Source of the DNA: Betaproteobacteria bacterium RIFCSPLOWO2_12_FULL_62_58
GTDB taxonomy: Bacteria > Pseudomonadota > Gammaproteobacteria > Burkholderiales > SG8-41
Length of the DNA: 64,000 nt
Direction: 5' to 3'
Assembly (NCBI GenBank): GCA_001772005.1
Contig: MERI01000002.1
Coordinates: 1 to 64,000, forward strand
The first letter of the stretch is position 1, and each line of letters begins with the position of its first letter. Made by a program: the position numbers and the translations under genes. Below the pieces are notes generated by a model that was not told where the DNA came from, searched no databases, and saw only the letters and a program-made list of their open reading frames with translations. Of the stretch, positions 9,007-18,953 are shown piece by piece.

Positions 9007-9087
9007 AATAGACAGGATTAACAGGATTAACAAGATTGAAATGCGGCCTTGGACCTAATCCTGTCAACCATGAAAATCCTGTCTATT
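9007..9087. repeat. Extragenic inverted repeat (ACAGGATTAACAGGATT type)
   Basis: AATAGACAGGATT at the left is repeated in inverted form (AATCCTGTCTATT) at the right, with further internal copies of AGGATTAACA and its complement. The stretch is AT-rich compared with the surroundings and non-coding. Similar oligomers are common intergenic palindromes in environmental bacteria. Confidence 0.65.
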
Positions 9088-9313
9088 CAGGTTTTTGAGA
9101 TGCCTTCCACTATCTCTTGCCCGGGCATGCCCCCGGGTCTGAGCTTTCTACGGCGAATCATAACCGTTTTGCCGGGCTGCCCACATCGCCCGCGTGCAAA
9201 AGCCGCGCCGGCGCTTGACCGGCTTCGTCGGTCGAGCGCATGATTTTCCGCAACGCCCGTTGCATCGATACGCGTCAAAAAGAAACAAGTCGCGAAACCA
9301 GAGGAGGCGAATC

Positions 9314-10261
9314 ATGCGTTCCACTTTTTGGACAACGGTCATCGCGGCGGCGCTGCTCGCGCCGGCGCACATGGTCTTCGCGCAGGCGTTTCCCGGCAAG
9401 ATGGTGCGCCTCGTCATCCCGTTCCCGGTGGGCGGCAGCAGCGACGCCAATGCGCGCATCATCGGCCCCTTCCTCGCCGAGCGCTGGAAACAGCAGGTCG
9501 TAATTGACCCGCGTCCCGGCGCGGCCACGGTCGTCGGCACGGACCACGTCGCGAAGAGCGCGCCCGACGGCCACACGCTGATGATCAATTCCACGCAATA
9601 CGTGCAGAGCCCGGCCACGTTCGCGAAACTGCCGTACGATCCGTACACCGATATCGTGCCGATCACGCGCATCACCATTTCACCGCAGGCGATCGTGGCA
9701 CACCCGTCCCTGCCGGTGAAGAGCATCAAGGAGCTGATCGCCCTGGCGCGTGCGCGCCCTGGCGAGCTCGACATGGGCACCGCGGGGACCGTGCTCCCTT
9801 CACATTACTTCTTCATGCTCGCCAGGGTGAAGATGGAAATCGTGCCGTACAAGGGTGCCGGGCCGCTGATGATCGACGCGAGCGGCGGGCACGTGCCGCT
9901 CGCGATCGGCGCGGTGAGCTCGGTGCAGGCAGCGGTGCGCTCCGGCCGCGTGCGCATACTTGGCGTCACGTCGCCCTCAGCGGCATTCCCCGATGCGCCC
10001 AACATTTCGAACGACGTGCCCGGATATGACGCCGACACGTGGTTCGCCCTGTTCGCGCCGCGCGGCACGCCCAGGGATCTCGTCATGCGGATACGCGACG
10101 ACGTCGCCGCGGTGCTGCAGATTCCGGAGGTGCGGAAGCGTCTGCTCGACATCGGCGGCAATCCCAGCGGCGAGCTGCCGGATGAATTCGCAACGCGCGT
10201 GCGCGCCGACATCGCCAAGTGGAAAAAGGTCGCCGCCGCTGCGGGCATCAAGCCGCAGTGA
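9314..10261 (+). CDS. Bug-family (TctC-like) periplasmic substrate-binding protein
   Basis: The chosen ATG has GAGGAGG seven bases upstream and gives a 315-aa protein with a signal peptide ending in HMVFAQAFP. The track extends the ORF too far upstream. Landmarks are VRLVIPFPVGGSSDANAR, QQVVIDPRPGAATVVG, PDGHTLMIN, IVPYKGAGPLM and KKVAAAAGIKPQ at the end. The DPRPGA loop, with Pro instead of the usual Asn, and the short HYFFMLARV segment set it apart from its neighbours, so the ligand may differ. It stands alone between two palindromic repeats, without transporter genes. Confidence 0.94.
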   Translation: MRSTFWTTVIAAALLAPAHMVFAQAFPGKMVRLVIPFPVGGSSDANARIIGPFLAERWKQQVVIDPRPGAATVVGTDHVAKSAPDGHTLMINSTQYVQSPATFAKLPYDPYTDIVPITRITISPQAIVAHPSLPVKSIKELIALARARPGELDMGTAGTVLPSHYFFMLARVKMEIVPYKGAGPLMIDASGGHVPLAIGAVSSVQAAVRSGRVRILGVTSPSAAFPDAPNISNDVPGYDADTWFALFAPRGTPRDLVMRIRDDVAAVLQIPEVRKRLLDIGGNPSGELPDEFATRVRADIAKWKKVAAAAGIKPQ

Positions 10262-10360
10262 GCACGGCGAGCGGGTGACACTTACAGCGTGTCACCAAAA
10301 AGACCCAAACCCATGGAGCCGCCGATGGATTCTTCTCAATACCCCCTTGAGGGGTACGCC

Positions 10361-10540
10361 GATGAACGCAGATAAGATCAAGGTCAAATCAAAAGGCGTT
10401 AGCCACGGAGATCACAGAGAACACAGAGGTTGAAAGGTTCAAGGCGATTAGTGTCGCAGTTGTTTTTCTGTGTGAACTCTGTGTCCTCTGTGGCTTGTTT
10501 TTGATTGATTTTTCATCGGCGTTTATCTGCGTTTATCGGC
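10361..10540. repeat. Large extragenic palindrome (CACAGAGGACACAGAG type)
   Basis: Nested inverted repeats cover the whole intergenic gap. The outer arms are GAACGCAGATAA and TTATCTGCGTTTATC. The inner arms are CACAGAGAACACAGAGG and CTCTGTGTCCTCTGTGG. No coding capacity is seen. The motif is a widespread bacterial intergenic palindrome of unknown role. Confidence 0.65.
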
Positions 10541-10584
10541 GGCTAATGGTTTCTTGATTTTGTTACGTCCTCTACGTCGCGAGT

Positions 10585-12219
10585 CTAGCGGGGAATCACC
10601 GGCACCACCAGCCGCGACGGCTTGCGTCCACCCTCATGGATCGCGTTCGTCGCTTTCGCCTTGATCGTCACGTGCGGCCTGCCCTGCGCGGCGACGATCG
10701 AATCGGCATTGGCGATCTCGAGCCGGATGCGGTGCCCCGCTTTGAAGACGTTGCAGATCGGCCAGATCTCGATCGCGAACTCGTACACCGTGCCCGCTTG
10801 CATCGGCTCGGCGGCAAGATGCGGATGGTACGGCTTTGCCGGTGTGGAACGCGCGGGATCGATCTTCCGGTGCGACGCCCGCAACCAGCCCTTGCAGAGT
10901 TCGCGCACCTTCCCGTCCGGCCCTTCATCCGCCATGAAGACCAGCCAGTCGATGTCGGATGCCGACGAAGCCGCGTGCAGGTATAGCGCCAGCGGACCGG
11001 TCAACTCCAGCTCATTCGCCAACGGCTCCGTACGGTAGACGAGCCGCGGCTCGCCGTGCGTCGCATCGGGGCTCAGCGGATCGAATTCGAACCGCCTCGT
11101 CTGCTCGCCGCCCGCCGCCTCCAGCAGTTGCCCCTGCAGGCCATTCGCCGGGCCGCCGAGATAAAACTCGCGCCACTGGGTCCGCTTGAGCGGCCACTCG
11201 TGCTCCGAACGCCACGTGTTCTCGCCCTGGATATAGAGCTGGATCGGCGGCCCTTCCATGACACGCGTATCCATGCCCTTCAGCCAATGGTCGTACCAGC
11301 GCAGCATCTCGTAGTGATAGCCGGCCCAGGGACGTAGCGGCCACGGCCGCGGGCCCACCATCATGCGCTTGGGTATCCCTCCGGTCCCGTTGTAGCCGTC
11401 GAACACGCCCTTCAGGTGCAACTCGTTCATGTACCAGCCGGAGCCGAAGTAGGCGGGGATCTTCACGTTGTCGAGCCGCGGCCAGGCGGAACGCTCCTGG
11501 TAGAACGGGCCGTCGAACGGGTACTTGTGGCTATACATGATCTCGAGCTTCTGCTTGATGCCCTCGACGTTCGGATTGCGGCCGGAAGTCATGTTGAGAT
11601 TCATGACGAAGGCGGTCCAGTGGGTCGTGAAGCTCGTGGCGATCCCGCCGTGAAAGCAGGCATCGCGGTAGAAGTCGCACGAGGCGTCGTACGGAAAGAT
11701 CGCCTTGAGATGCGGCGGTTGCTGCTCGGCGGCGAAGAGCTGGGTACGGCCCATGTAGGAGATGCCACTCATGCCGACGTTGCCGTCGCACCACGGCTGC
11801 GCGGCGACCCATTCGACGATGTCGTACAGATCCTGCTGCTCCTGCGCCCCGAAGAGGTCGTACACACCCTCGGAATCGTTGCAGCCGCGCACATCGACGA
11901 TGACATGGGCGTAGCCGCGCGGCACCCAGAACTCCGAGATGCCGGCCTCGTTCTGGCCGAGCGCGATCACGCTGCGCTGGAGCTGGCGCGTATAAACCGA
12001 GGTCGTAACCAGGGCCGGAAACTTCAGTCCCGCGGCAGAGGGCCGAAGGACGTCAGCGGCAAGCCGGATGCCGTCCCGCATCGGGATGCGGGCCTCATGG
12101 TCGGCAAAGGTTGCGTAGCGGGGTTCGGATCGTTCCGGCGGCCGCGGCGGCTCGTTGAAAGGATATTGCGGCGAGACGAGGGGATCGATGCATCGAATGC
12201 GGTTAGCGTCTATTTTCAT
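10585..12219 (-). CDS. CocE/NonD family hydrolase (X-Pro dipeptidyl-peptidase S15 fold)
   Basis: The 544-aa protein has the S15/CocE layout: an alpha/beta hydrolase core beginning around IPMRDGIRLAADVLRP, a nucleophile elbow VGMSGISYMG with the catalytic Ser, an alpha-helical insertion and a C-terminal jelly-roll with the conserved VEFAIEIWP- and GHRIRLEIANAD-like segments. No signal peptide is present. Known relatives are cocaine esterase and glutaryl-7-ACA acylases, but most are uncharacterised ester or amide hydrolases. It may start an operon with nothing else, since the next gene upstream is 90 bp away on the same strand and encodes an ICL/PEP-mutase-fold enzyme. Confidence 0.92.
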   Translation of the reverse strand: MKIDANRIRCIDPLVSPQYPFNEPPRPPERSEPRYATFADHEARIPMRDGIRLAADVLRPSAAGLKFPALVTTSVYTRQLQRSVIALGQNEAGISEFWVPRGYAHVIVDVRGCNDSEGVYDLFGAQEQQDLYDIVEWVAAQPWCDGNVGMSGISYMGRTQLFAAEQQPPHLKAIFPYDASCDFYRDACFHGGIATSFTTHWTAFVMNLNMTSGRNPNVEGIKQKLEIMYSHKYPFDGPFYQERSAWPRLDNVKIPAYFGSGWYMNELHLKGVFDGYNGTGGIPKRMMVGPRPWPLRPWAGYHYEMLRWYDHWLKGMDTRVMEGPPIQLYIQGENTWRSEHEWPLKRTQWREFYLGGPANGLQGQLLEAAGGEQTRRFEFDPLSPDATHGEPRLVYRTEPLANELELTGPLALYLHAASSASDIDWLVFMADEGPDGKVRELCKGWLRASHRKIDPARSTPAKPYHPHLAAEPMQAGTVYEFAIEIWPICNVFKAGHRIRLEIANADSIVAAQGRPHVTIKAKATNAIHEGGRKPSRLVVPVIPR

Positions 12220-12312
12220 GCTGGCAATTCCTCCCTTTTTAGAAGTTCCGCGTGGACGCGTAAGCTTACGCCGCCATCATCTGCGCAACAACGGGATGTT
12301 CTGCGCGTGCGA

Positions 12313-13176
12313 TCAATGCAGATACTCGCGCTGCCATTTCCTGTACTGGTCAGCGCCGATCACGCGCTCCATTTCCTGGGCGGACGCGATCTTCGACTTG
12401 AGTTCGGCGGGCGCGCCGCCGATGAAAAGATGCGCGTAGACTTCATGCAGCGCCTTGACGACGGCCGCGACCGGCTGATGGCCTTGCAAAAGAACGCGCA
12501 CGCCGCGCGCGGCGAGGTCCTCGCGCCCGAAGGAAACCGGCGCCCGGCCGACGATGAGCGGGAGATCGACGGCATGGTGGATCGCCTCGATCTGGTCGAG
12601 CCGCTCCGGTTTCGTGACGAAGATTGCATCGATGCCGGTCGCCGCATAGGCTATGGCGCGCGCCACTGCGCCTTCGGTCCCCTCCACGCCGAGGGCGGCG
12701 ATGCGTCCGGCGATTACCAGCGCGGGATCCTGCCGCGCCGCCAACGCTGCGCGCAGCTTCCCGGCCATTTCCACGATTGAGACAAGTTCGTCGGCATCCT
12801 CGGGCTGCCCGAAACGCATGGGCAGCACCGGGTCTTCGATGGCGATCGCCGACACGCCCGCGTGCTCGAGCTCCTGGATCGTGCGCATCACATTGAGCGC
12901 ATTGCCGTAGCCGTTGTCGGCATCCGCGATGAGGCTCAGGCTGCACGCGCGCATGATGCGCCGCGCCTGATCCGCAAACTCGGTGAGCGTGAGCCCGCTG
13001 CGATCGGGCGCCGCAAGTATCGTGTTCGTTGACACCGAACCCGCGAGCAGGCCGATTTCGTAGCCGACGGACTGCGCAACGCGTGCCGACAATGGATCGT
13101 ACACGCTCGCGGGTGACTCGCATTTCGAACCCTTGAGTATTGCGCGCAGCCTTTTTCGTTGTTCCGTGTGGTTCAC
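12313..13176 (-). CDS. Isocitrate lyase/PEP mutase superfamily protein (oxaloacetate decarboxylase-like)
   Basis: I chose the GTG preceded by GGGAGATAAC, giving 287 aa (VNHTEQRKRLRAILKG), over the longer TTG start in the track. The fold is clear from ASVYDPLSARVAQSVGYE, GSVSTNTILAAPD, the metal-binding IADADNGYGNALNVMRTIQELE and AIEDPVLPMRFG. This pattern is closest, by memory, to the Pseudomonas oxaloacetate decarboxylase group rather than to isocitrate lyase, as the KKCGH catalytic motif is absent. It is cytosolic. Together with the downstream CocE hydrolase and upstream MmgE/PrpD gene on the same strand it suggests breakdown of a branched or substituted C4-C6 acid. Confidence 0.88.
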   Translation of the reverse strand: MNHTEQRKRLRAILKGSKCESPASVYDPLSARVAQSVGYEIGLLAGSVSTNTILAAPDRSGLTLTEFADQARRIMRACSLSLIADADNGYGNALNVMRTIQELEHAGVSAIAIEDPVLPMRFGQPEDADELVSIVEMAGKLRAALAARQDPALVIAGRIAALGVEGTEGAVARAIAYAATGIDAIFVTKPERLDQIEAIHHAVDLPLIVGRAPVSFGREDLAARGVRVLLQGHQPVAAVVKALHEVYAHLFIGGAPAELKSKIASAQEMERVIGADQYRKWQREYLH

Positions 13177-13251
13177 GTTATCTCCCTGACTCGCCGAGGC
13201 GAACTCTTCCAATATTCATTCCCCCCTCACGGGGGGATCAATCGGTGCCGG

Positions 13252-14637
13252 TCACATGCGCTTTCCGCCAAGCATTTCTGCGAAAGCGCGCATATTCTCC
13301 TCCTTCTCGATCGAGAAGGTCCGGTCGACGATTTCCCGCGTGAGCTTCGAGCCGAGAACGGGCTCGGCCTGGGCGAAGAATTTCTTCGTTACATCGTCCC
13401 ACGTCATGGGATTGCGGGGATCGCCGAGCGGGTGCAGCACTTTCCGATAGAATGCGCCGCGCGGCGTCTTCACCTCGACTGCCGCCGGGCGCAGCCCCTG
13501 CCGGAACAAGGCGGTCAGTTCCGGTTTTTCTTCGAGCTGCGTCTTCGCCATGAGCCCTGCGACGGTCGGATTACGCAGCCACTCGTCACTGAACTGGCGG
13601 GTGGTGACCTCCCCTGCGACCAGGGCGACCGCGACGCAATAGTGGAAGCTGTGGTCCGCCGTTTCCTTGGTGGTCGGCGCGAGCTTGCGCGCGTCCCAGC
13701 TTGGCTTGGTCAGCGCTTCTTCGTGGGCGAGGATGCGGATCGATTCGATCTCGGCCGGGTCGATGCTGAATTCCGTTCTCAGCTCCAGCGCGGCCTGCAC
13801 CATGGCGGGGGTCATGCCCTCTACCGGATAGGGCTTGAGCCCGACCTTGAGAATGCGGAAATCGCCGCGCCGGGGCACAAGCGGCTCCACATCGACGCCG
13901 CCGGCGACGGCATGGCGAAACCCGTATGGACCTTCGAGCAGCGTGCTGCACCCGGTAAAGCCCCGTCGCGCCAGCAACGCGCAAAGAATGCTCTGGCTCG
14001 CCACGAGCGGAGCGGATAACGCCTTGTCCATCGGAATGTCGCCATGGCGGATTTCGGACAGGGTGTTCGAGCGGGCCCCTGACAGCGCGACGGCATGGCC
14101 GAGCTGCGCGCCATCCAGCCCCAGCAGCGCGCCCACGCCCGCCGCGGCGGAGTAGGCACAGGCCCCCGTGTGATGCCAGCCCGCGTGCCACAGATTCCTT
14201 GCGACGGGAAGGTCGGCGAATCGCAACTGCACTTCGTATGCGACGACCATGGCACGCAGGAACTCCCGGCCGGGGCGGTCACACCATTCGGCGGCGGCCA
14301 GCAACGTCGCGATGTTGTCGCTCGGATGAGCGGTCCAGGCGGGGCCGAAATACACGTCGTTATAGTCCTGGTAGCGCAGGGCGACACCGTTGACGAGCGC
14401 GGCCAGCGGGGCGCTCAACTTCGCGGCTTTGCCGAACACGGTCGCGTGCTCGCCGCCGTTCAGCTCTTCCTGCGCGCACGCGCGCACGATGCGCGCCGGC
14501 TCGCTTTCGAGACCGCCGTAAGCACAGGCGAGGCTGTCGAGCAGGATGCGTTTGGTATAATCGGCGACCGGCGCGTCGAGCTCGTCAAAACGAAGATCGG
14601 CGGCATACCGGCCGATGCGCTCCACCACCGTGCTCAT
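13252..14637 (-). CDS. MmgE/PrpD family protein
   Basis: The ATG giving MSTVVERIGRYAADL has GGAG upstream and yields 461 aa, the normal family length. The longer ORF start is unlikely. Family landmarks are KRILLDSLACAYGG near the N-terminus, VALRYQDYNDVYFG, HPSDNIATLLAAAEW and GWHHTGACAYSAAAGVGALLGLDG. Members include 2-methylcitrate dehydratase, iminodisuccinate epimerase and cis-aconitate decarboxylase. The neighbours (ICL/PEP-mutase-fold protein, hydrolase, TctC transporter) would fit a dehydratase or isomerase acting on an imported tricarboxylate-like acid, but this is inference. Confidence 0.92.
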   Translation of the reverse strand: MSTVVERIGRYAADLRFDELDAPVADYTKRILLDSLACAYGGLESEPARIVRACAQEELNGGEHATVFGKAAKLSAPLAALVNGVALRYQDYNDVYFGPAWTAHPSDNIATLLAAAEWCDRPGREFLRAMVVAYEVQLRFADLPVARNLWHAGWHHTGACAYSAAAGVGALLGLDGAQLGHAVALSGARSNTLSEIRHGDIPMDKALSAPLVASQSILCALLARRGFTGCSTLLEGPYGFRHAVAGGVDVEPLVPRRGDFRILKVGLKPYPVEGMTPAMVQAALELRTEFSIDPAEIESIRILAHEEALTKPSWDARKLAPTTKETADHSFHYCVAVALVAGEVTTRQFSDEWLRNPTVAGLMAKTQLEEKPELTALFRQGLRPAAVEVKTPRGAFYRKVLHPLGDPRNPMTWDDVTKKFFAQAEPVLGSKLTREIVDRTFSIEKEENMRAFAEMLGGKRM

Positions 14638-14819
14638 TTCATGGTCTCCATGAATCCGCCACGTGAAATGCTCCGGTCGCGGGTCCGGGACTGGCCCGCG
14701 CGCATTCATCGAGCCTGATTCTCGCATGGCAATGCCGTTGAAGTCCGCCGCGAAAGGCGCTATATTTTGATCAGGGCACCCGAAAGCAGATGCCTGACCA
14801 TAATAGCGAGGAGGGCAAG

Positions 14820-15914
14820 ATGGACAGGGTTTCCCCGTTCAGGATCATTGCAGGTCTCGGGCTGGCCGCCGGCCTCGCCGGGTTGCCGTCGATGGAAGCG
14901 GCGGCGCAGAAGGCCGATTTCGCGGGCAAGCGTATCGAGGCCATCGTGCCATTCCAACCGGGGGGCGGCTCCGATGTCTACATCCGCGCGCTCGCGCCGC
15001 ATCTCGAGAGGCACCTGCCCGGGAATCCGACCATCATCATCCGCAACGTGCCGGGCGGCGGATCGATCCCGGGGGCGAACCAGTTCCAGGCCCGCGCCAA
15101 GCCGGACGGACTGTACGTGATCGTGGTCTCGGCCTCGACGGTTTCGAATTTCGTGTTCCAGAAATCCAAGGTTCAATACGATCTTGACAAGTGGCAACCC
15201 GTCCTGCTCTCGCCGCAGGGCGCCGTTCTCTATGCCGCGAGCGGGCTGGGCGTGAAAGGAGCACAGGACATCGCCAAACTCAAGGGCCAACGGCTGGTGT
15301 TCGGCGGGGGCGGCCCGACCGGCGCCGAGATGCGATTCACGATAGCCTTCGAGTTGCTCGGTCTCGACGTGAATTACGTCTGGGGGGTGCAACGCGGCCC
15401 GACGCGGCTCGCGTTCGAGCGCGGCGAGTTCAACATCAACTACGATACGACGCCGGCGTACAAGAAGAACGCGTCGCAGCTCGTCAAGGCCGGCAAGGCC
15501 GTACCGCTCCTCACGCTCGGCATCCAGGACGAGAAGGGAAACATCGTGCGCGACCCGAATTTTCCGGATCTTCCGACGTTCACGGAAGTGTATGAGCGCA
15601 TGCACGGCAAGAAGCCGTCGGGGCCGGGATACGAGGCCTGGAAGGCGATCATGCAGATGAACGTCATGGCGAGCAAGTCGATCTTCCTGCCGACGGACAC
15701 GCCCAAGCCCATCCTCGAAGCGTGGCGCGCGGCGGCGCGGAACGTGCTCAAGGATCCCGAATTCGAGAAGCTCGCCGCGTCCATCGTGGAGGGCTATCCG
15801 CAGTTCGTCGGCGAGGCGGCGCGTCCGATCATCAAGGAGGCGACCACGCTTTCGCCCGAGGTCTGGGAATGGCTCAAGAACTTTCTCAAGACCAAGCATG
15901 ACGTGACGCTCTGA
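14820..15914 (+). CDS. TctC-like periplasmic receptor of a tripartite tricarboxylate transporter
   Basis: The ATG after GAGGAGGGCAAG gives 364 aa with a signal peptide ending near MEAAAQKADF. It is longer than the Bug proteins here and divergent from them: IEAIVPFQPGGGSDVYIRAL, IIIRNVPGGGSIPGANQF and KPDGLYVIVVSAS. It carries an inserted region with LGLDVNYVWGVQRGPTRLAFERGE. The gene is followed after 125 bp by a TctA-TctB fusion on the same strand, so this is the only complete transporter set in the window and the receptor most likely feeds that permease. Confidence 0.92.
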   Translation: MDRVSPFRIIAGLGLAAGLAGLPSMEAAAQKADFAGKRIEAIVPFQPGGGSDVYIRALAPHLERHLPGNPTIIIRNVPGGGSIPGANQFQARAKPDGLYVIVVSASTVSNFVFQKSKVQYDLDKWQPVLLSPQGAVLYAASGLGVKGAQDIAKLKGQRLVFGGGGPTGAEMRFTIAFELLGLDVNYVWGVQRGPTRLAFERGEFNINYDTTPAYKKNASQLVKAGKAVPLLTLGIQDEKGNIVRDPNFPDLPTFTEVYERMHGKKPSGPGYEAWKAIMQMNVMASKSIFLPTDTPKPILEAWRAAARNVLKDPEFEKLAASIVEGYPQFVGEAARPIIKEATTLSPEVWEWLKNFLKTKHDVTL

Positions 15915-16039
15915 GCGTACGTCGGATCCTGTCCCGGCGCTTCGTGTCCGAATCTTGAAGCCGCTCCGCGTGCAGACCGGCTGGAGGGGCGCCGTGCCCC
16001 GGCAGCCGCGATAGCGCGCGCGCCAACCGGCCCGCCTCC

Positions 16040-18010
16040 ATGACCGAATCTCTCCTCGCAGCGCTCCTGACCCTGTTCCAGGTCGAGCACTTCCTGTTCC
16101 TTGCCCTGGGTACCTTCCTCGGCCTGGTCGTCGGAATCCTGCCCGGCCTCGGGGGAATCGCCGGTCTCTCGCTGCTGCTGCCGTTCGTCTACGGCAAGGA
16201 TCCGACGCTGGTGCTGCCGATGATGATAGGGCTGCTCGCCGTCACCAACACCTCGGACACGTTTCCCGCGGTGCTCATGGGCATCCCCGGCACCTCGAGC
16301 GCGCAGGCGACGATCCTCGACGGCTTTCCGCTGGCGCAGCGCGGCGAAGCCGCGCGCGCGCTCGGTGCGGCGTTCTCGGCCTCGCTCCTCGGGGGACTAT
16401 TCGGTGCCTTCGTCCTGACGGTGAGCATCTACGCGGCCCGGCCGTTGATCCTCGCGGTGGGCTTCGGCGAGCAGCTCATGCTGATCATCCTCGCTCTCAC
16501 GATGGTCGGCATGCTGACCGGGGCAAGCGCGTTGAAGGGCGTCGCGAGCTGCGGGCTTGGCCTCCTGATCGGTACCATCGGCGCCGCGCCCGCCACCGGC
16601 GAATACCGTCTCGCCTTCGACACCGTGTATCTGGGCGACGGCATCCCGCTGGTCATCCTCGGCCTCGCCATGTTCGCGGTGCCGGAGATGGTGGACATCC
16701 TGCGGCGGCGCGCGCGGATCTCCTCGGTCGCAAAACTCGGGTCCGGCACGCTGCGCGGTTTCGCGGAGACGCTCAAGCATAAATGGCTGGTCGTGCGCTG
16801 CTCCAGCCTCGGCGTGCTGATCGGGGCGCTGCCCGGGCTCGGCGGGTCCGTCACCAACTGGGTCGCCTACGGGCACGTGGTGCAGTCGGTAAAGGACCGC
16901 GACATGCTCGGCAAAGGCGACATCCGCGGGGTGATCGGGCCGGAATCGGCCAACAATTCAGACAACGGCGGCGCGCTGATTCCGACGCTGATGTTCGGGA
17001 TTCCCGGCTCGGGCAGCATGGCGGTGTTCCTCGGGGGGCTCATCCTCATCGGCGTCGAGCCCGGCATCGGCATGATGGAGCGCCACCTCGATCTCACCTT
17101 CATCATCATCTGGTCGCTGGCGCTCGCCAACGTGATCGGCGCCGGCGCGTGCCTGTTCCTCGCGAAGCCGATCGCGCGCCTCACCCTGATTCCCTTCATG
17201 GTGCTCGCGCCGTTCATGATCGTGATCATCTACTTCGCGGCTTTCCAGGCGTCGCGGGACTGGGCCGATCTCGCCGCGCTGTTCGTGCTGGGCGTGCTCG
17301 GCATGTACATGAAGCGCTTCGGGTGGTCACGGCCGGCGTTGCTGATCGGGTTCGTGCTGTCGATGCGGCTCGACGCCGCGGTCTACCAGTCGGTGCAGGT
17401 CTACGGCATGAGTTTCCTGGAGCGCACCGGCGTGCAGATCATGCTCGCGCTGATCGCGATATCGGTCTTTCTCGCGTTTCGCTTCAAGCCACTGCGTGAG
17501 CCGCTGACTCCGGACGGGCCGCACGCGCCGGTTGGCAGGGCGCCGCAGATGATTTTCCTGGGCGTGATGACGGCGTGCGTCGTGTACGTGATCTACGAGA
17601 TGTCACGGCTCACCTTTCTCGCGCGCGTGTTTCCGCTGTCCGTGGCGCTGATCACGCTCGCGCTGCTGGTGGGGGTATTCGCGTGGGACTTGCGCAACCG
17701 GCCGTCGTACGTGCTGCAAGACAGCGAACGCGAATGGACCGCCGACGAACGGCCCGCGCATTCGGACTTGTACTTCCAGGCCTGGATGCTGGGCTTGCTG
17801 GGCGTGGTTGGCATGTTCGGCTTCGTGCTCGGGGCCGCCTTGTACCTCTGCGCCTTCCTGCGAATGAAGGCGCAGGTGGCATGGCACTGGGCCGGGTTGG
17901 GCGCCCTGGGAGCGATTAGCGTACTGAGCCTCCTGTCGCATCTGTTCGCGCTCGAGTACCCGACGGGGATCCTGCAGCGTCTCGTTGCCATGCCCTGGCC
18001 GTTCAACTAG
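16040..18010 (+). CDS. Tripartite tricarboxylate transporter permease, TctA-TctB fusion
   Basis: The first 500 residues are a typical TctA large permease subunit with about 12 membrane segments and two copies of the signature GxLPGLGG (GILPGLGGIAG near the N-terminus, GALPGLGGSVTNW near residue 270). The C-terminal 150 residues, starting around GRAPQMIFLGVMTACVVY, form four more hydrophobic segments in the TctB pattern, so both membrane subunits are in one chain. The total of 656 aa fits the fused form. It acts in the inner membrane with the adjacent TctC-like receptor, using an ion gradient to import a carboxylate. The many Bug proteins without transporters here might share it. Confidence 0.93.
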   Translation: MTESLLAALLTLFQVEHFLFLALGTFLGLVVGILPGLGGIAGLSLLLPFVYGKDPTLVLPMMIGLLAVTNTSDTFPAVLMGIPGTSSAQATILDGFPLAQRGEAARALGAAFSASLLGGLFGAFVLTVSIYAARPLILAVGFGEQLMLIILALTMVGMLTGASALKGVASCGLGLLIGTIGAAPATGEYRLAFDTVYLGDGIPLVILGLAMFAVPEMVDILRRRARISSVAKLGSGTLRGFAETLKHKWLVVRCSSLGVLIGALPGLGGSVTNWVAYGHVVQSVKDRDMLGKGDIRGVIGPESANNSDNGGALIPTLMFGIPGSGSMAVFLGGLILIGVEPGIGMMERHLDLTFIIIWSLALANVIGAGACLFLAKPIARLTLIPFMVLAPFMIVIIYFAAFQASRDWADLAALFVLGVLGMYMKRFGWSRPALLIGFVLSMRLDAAVYQSVQVYGMSFLERTGVQIMLALIAISVFLAFRFKPLREPLTPDGPHAPVGRAPQMIFLGVMTACVVYVIYEMSRLTFLARVFPLSVALITLALLVGVFAWDLRNRPSYVLQDSEREWTADERPAHSDLYFQAWMLGLLGVVGMFGFVLGAALYLCAFLRMKAQVAWHWAGLGALGAISVLSLLSHLFALEYPTGILQRLVAMPWPFN

Positions 18011-18095
18011 CGTCCGGGGTTGCCGGTTCGATAAATTCGTCCTCTTGCGACACCCTTCAGCGAATCAGCGACTCGGGACACTCGGGAGCGTCAGC

Positions 18096-18896
18096 TCAAT
18101 CGACTTTCACTCCAATGGCCTTCACGAGCTGACCCCATTTCTCTTTTTCGGATTTCACGAAGGCGGCAAACTGCTGCGGCGTGCTGGGGGCGAAGCTCAG
18201 GCCCTCCTTGGGCAGCCGCGCCTGGACTTCCGGCAGCCGCATGACGCGAACGATCTCCGCATTGAGCTTGCTCACAACGGCGGCGGGCGTTCCCGCCGAA
18301 GCGAACACGCCGGTCCAGTTGCTCACCTCGAAGCCCTTCAGACCCGATTCGGCCAGCGTGGGCATCTCCGGGATTGCCGGGGAGCGCGTGGAGCCGAGGA
18401 CGGCCAGCCCCCTCAGCCTGTTGGCTTGGACCTGCGGCAGCACGGTGGGCAGCGTGGCGAACAGCATCGACGTCTGCCCGGACAGAAGATCGGTGATTGC
18501 CGGCGCGTTGCCTTTGTAGGGAACATGCGTGATGTCCCCCTTCGTCATGCTCTTGAAGAGTTCGCCGGCGAGATGGCTGGTGGTGCCCGCGCCTGCTGAC
18601 GCGTAGGTGAGCTCACCCGGCCTGGCGCGCGCCAGCGCGATCAATTCCTTGACCGACTTTACGGGCAGCGACGGATGAACGACGAGCAATCCGTCCGCTC
18701 CGACGACGAACGCGACCCGCCGCAAAATCGCGGATCGGGTCGTACGGCAGCCTGCTGAACAACGTGGCGTTGATGGCGTGGGTGCCGATCGTGCCCATCA
18801 CCAGCGTGTAGCCGTCCGGCGGGCTCTTCGCGACGATATCGGCGCCGATATTGCCGCCCGCGCCGGGACGGTTGTCGACGACGATCTGCTGACTCC
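18096..18896 (-). pseudogene. Bug-family receptor gene, 5'-truncated and frameshifted
   Basis: The C-terminal two thirds (ADGLLVVHPSLPVKSVKELI to GQLVKAIGVKVD) are in one frame. The preceding part (PPDGYTLVMGTIGTHAINATLFSRLPYDPIRDFA) is in another, so there is a frameshift around 18720. Farther upstream only SQQIVVDNRPGAGG remains; the signal peptide and first loop are gone. The break point abuts a second Bug remnant. The product is not functional as it stands. Confidence 0.85.
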
Positions 18897-18953
18897 AAAA
18901 AAGCGCGGCGATCTACGGCTGCCGCGAACCCTGCATCAAGGGCCGGGGAGATC

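Noticed and set aside
14760-15899. 379-aa minus-strand ORF
   Set aside because: Antisense of the TctC-like receptor with no recognisable domain.
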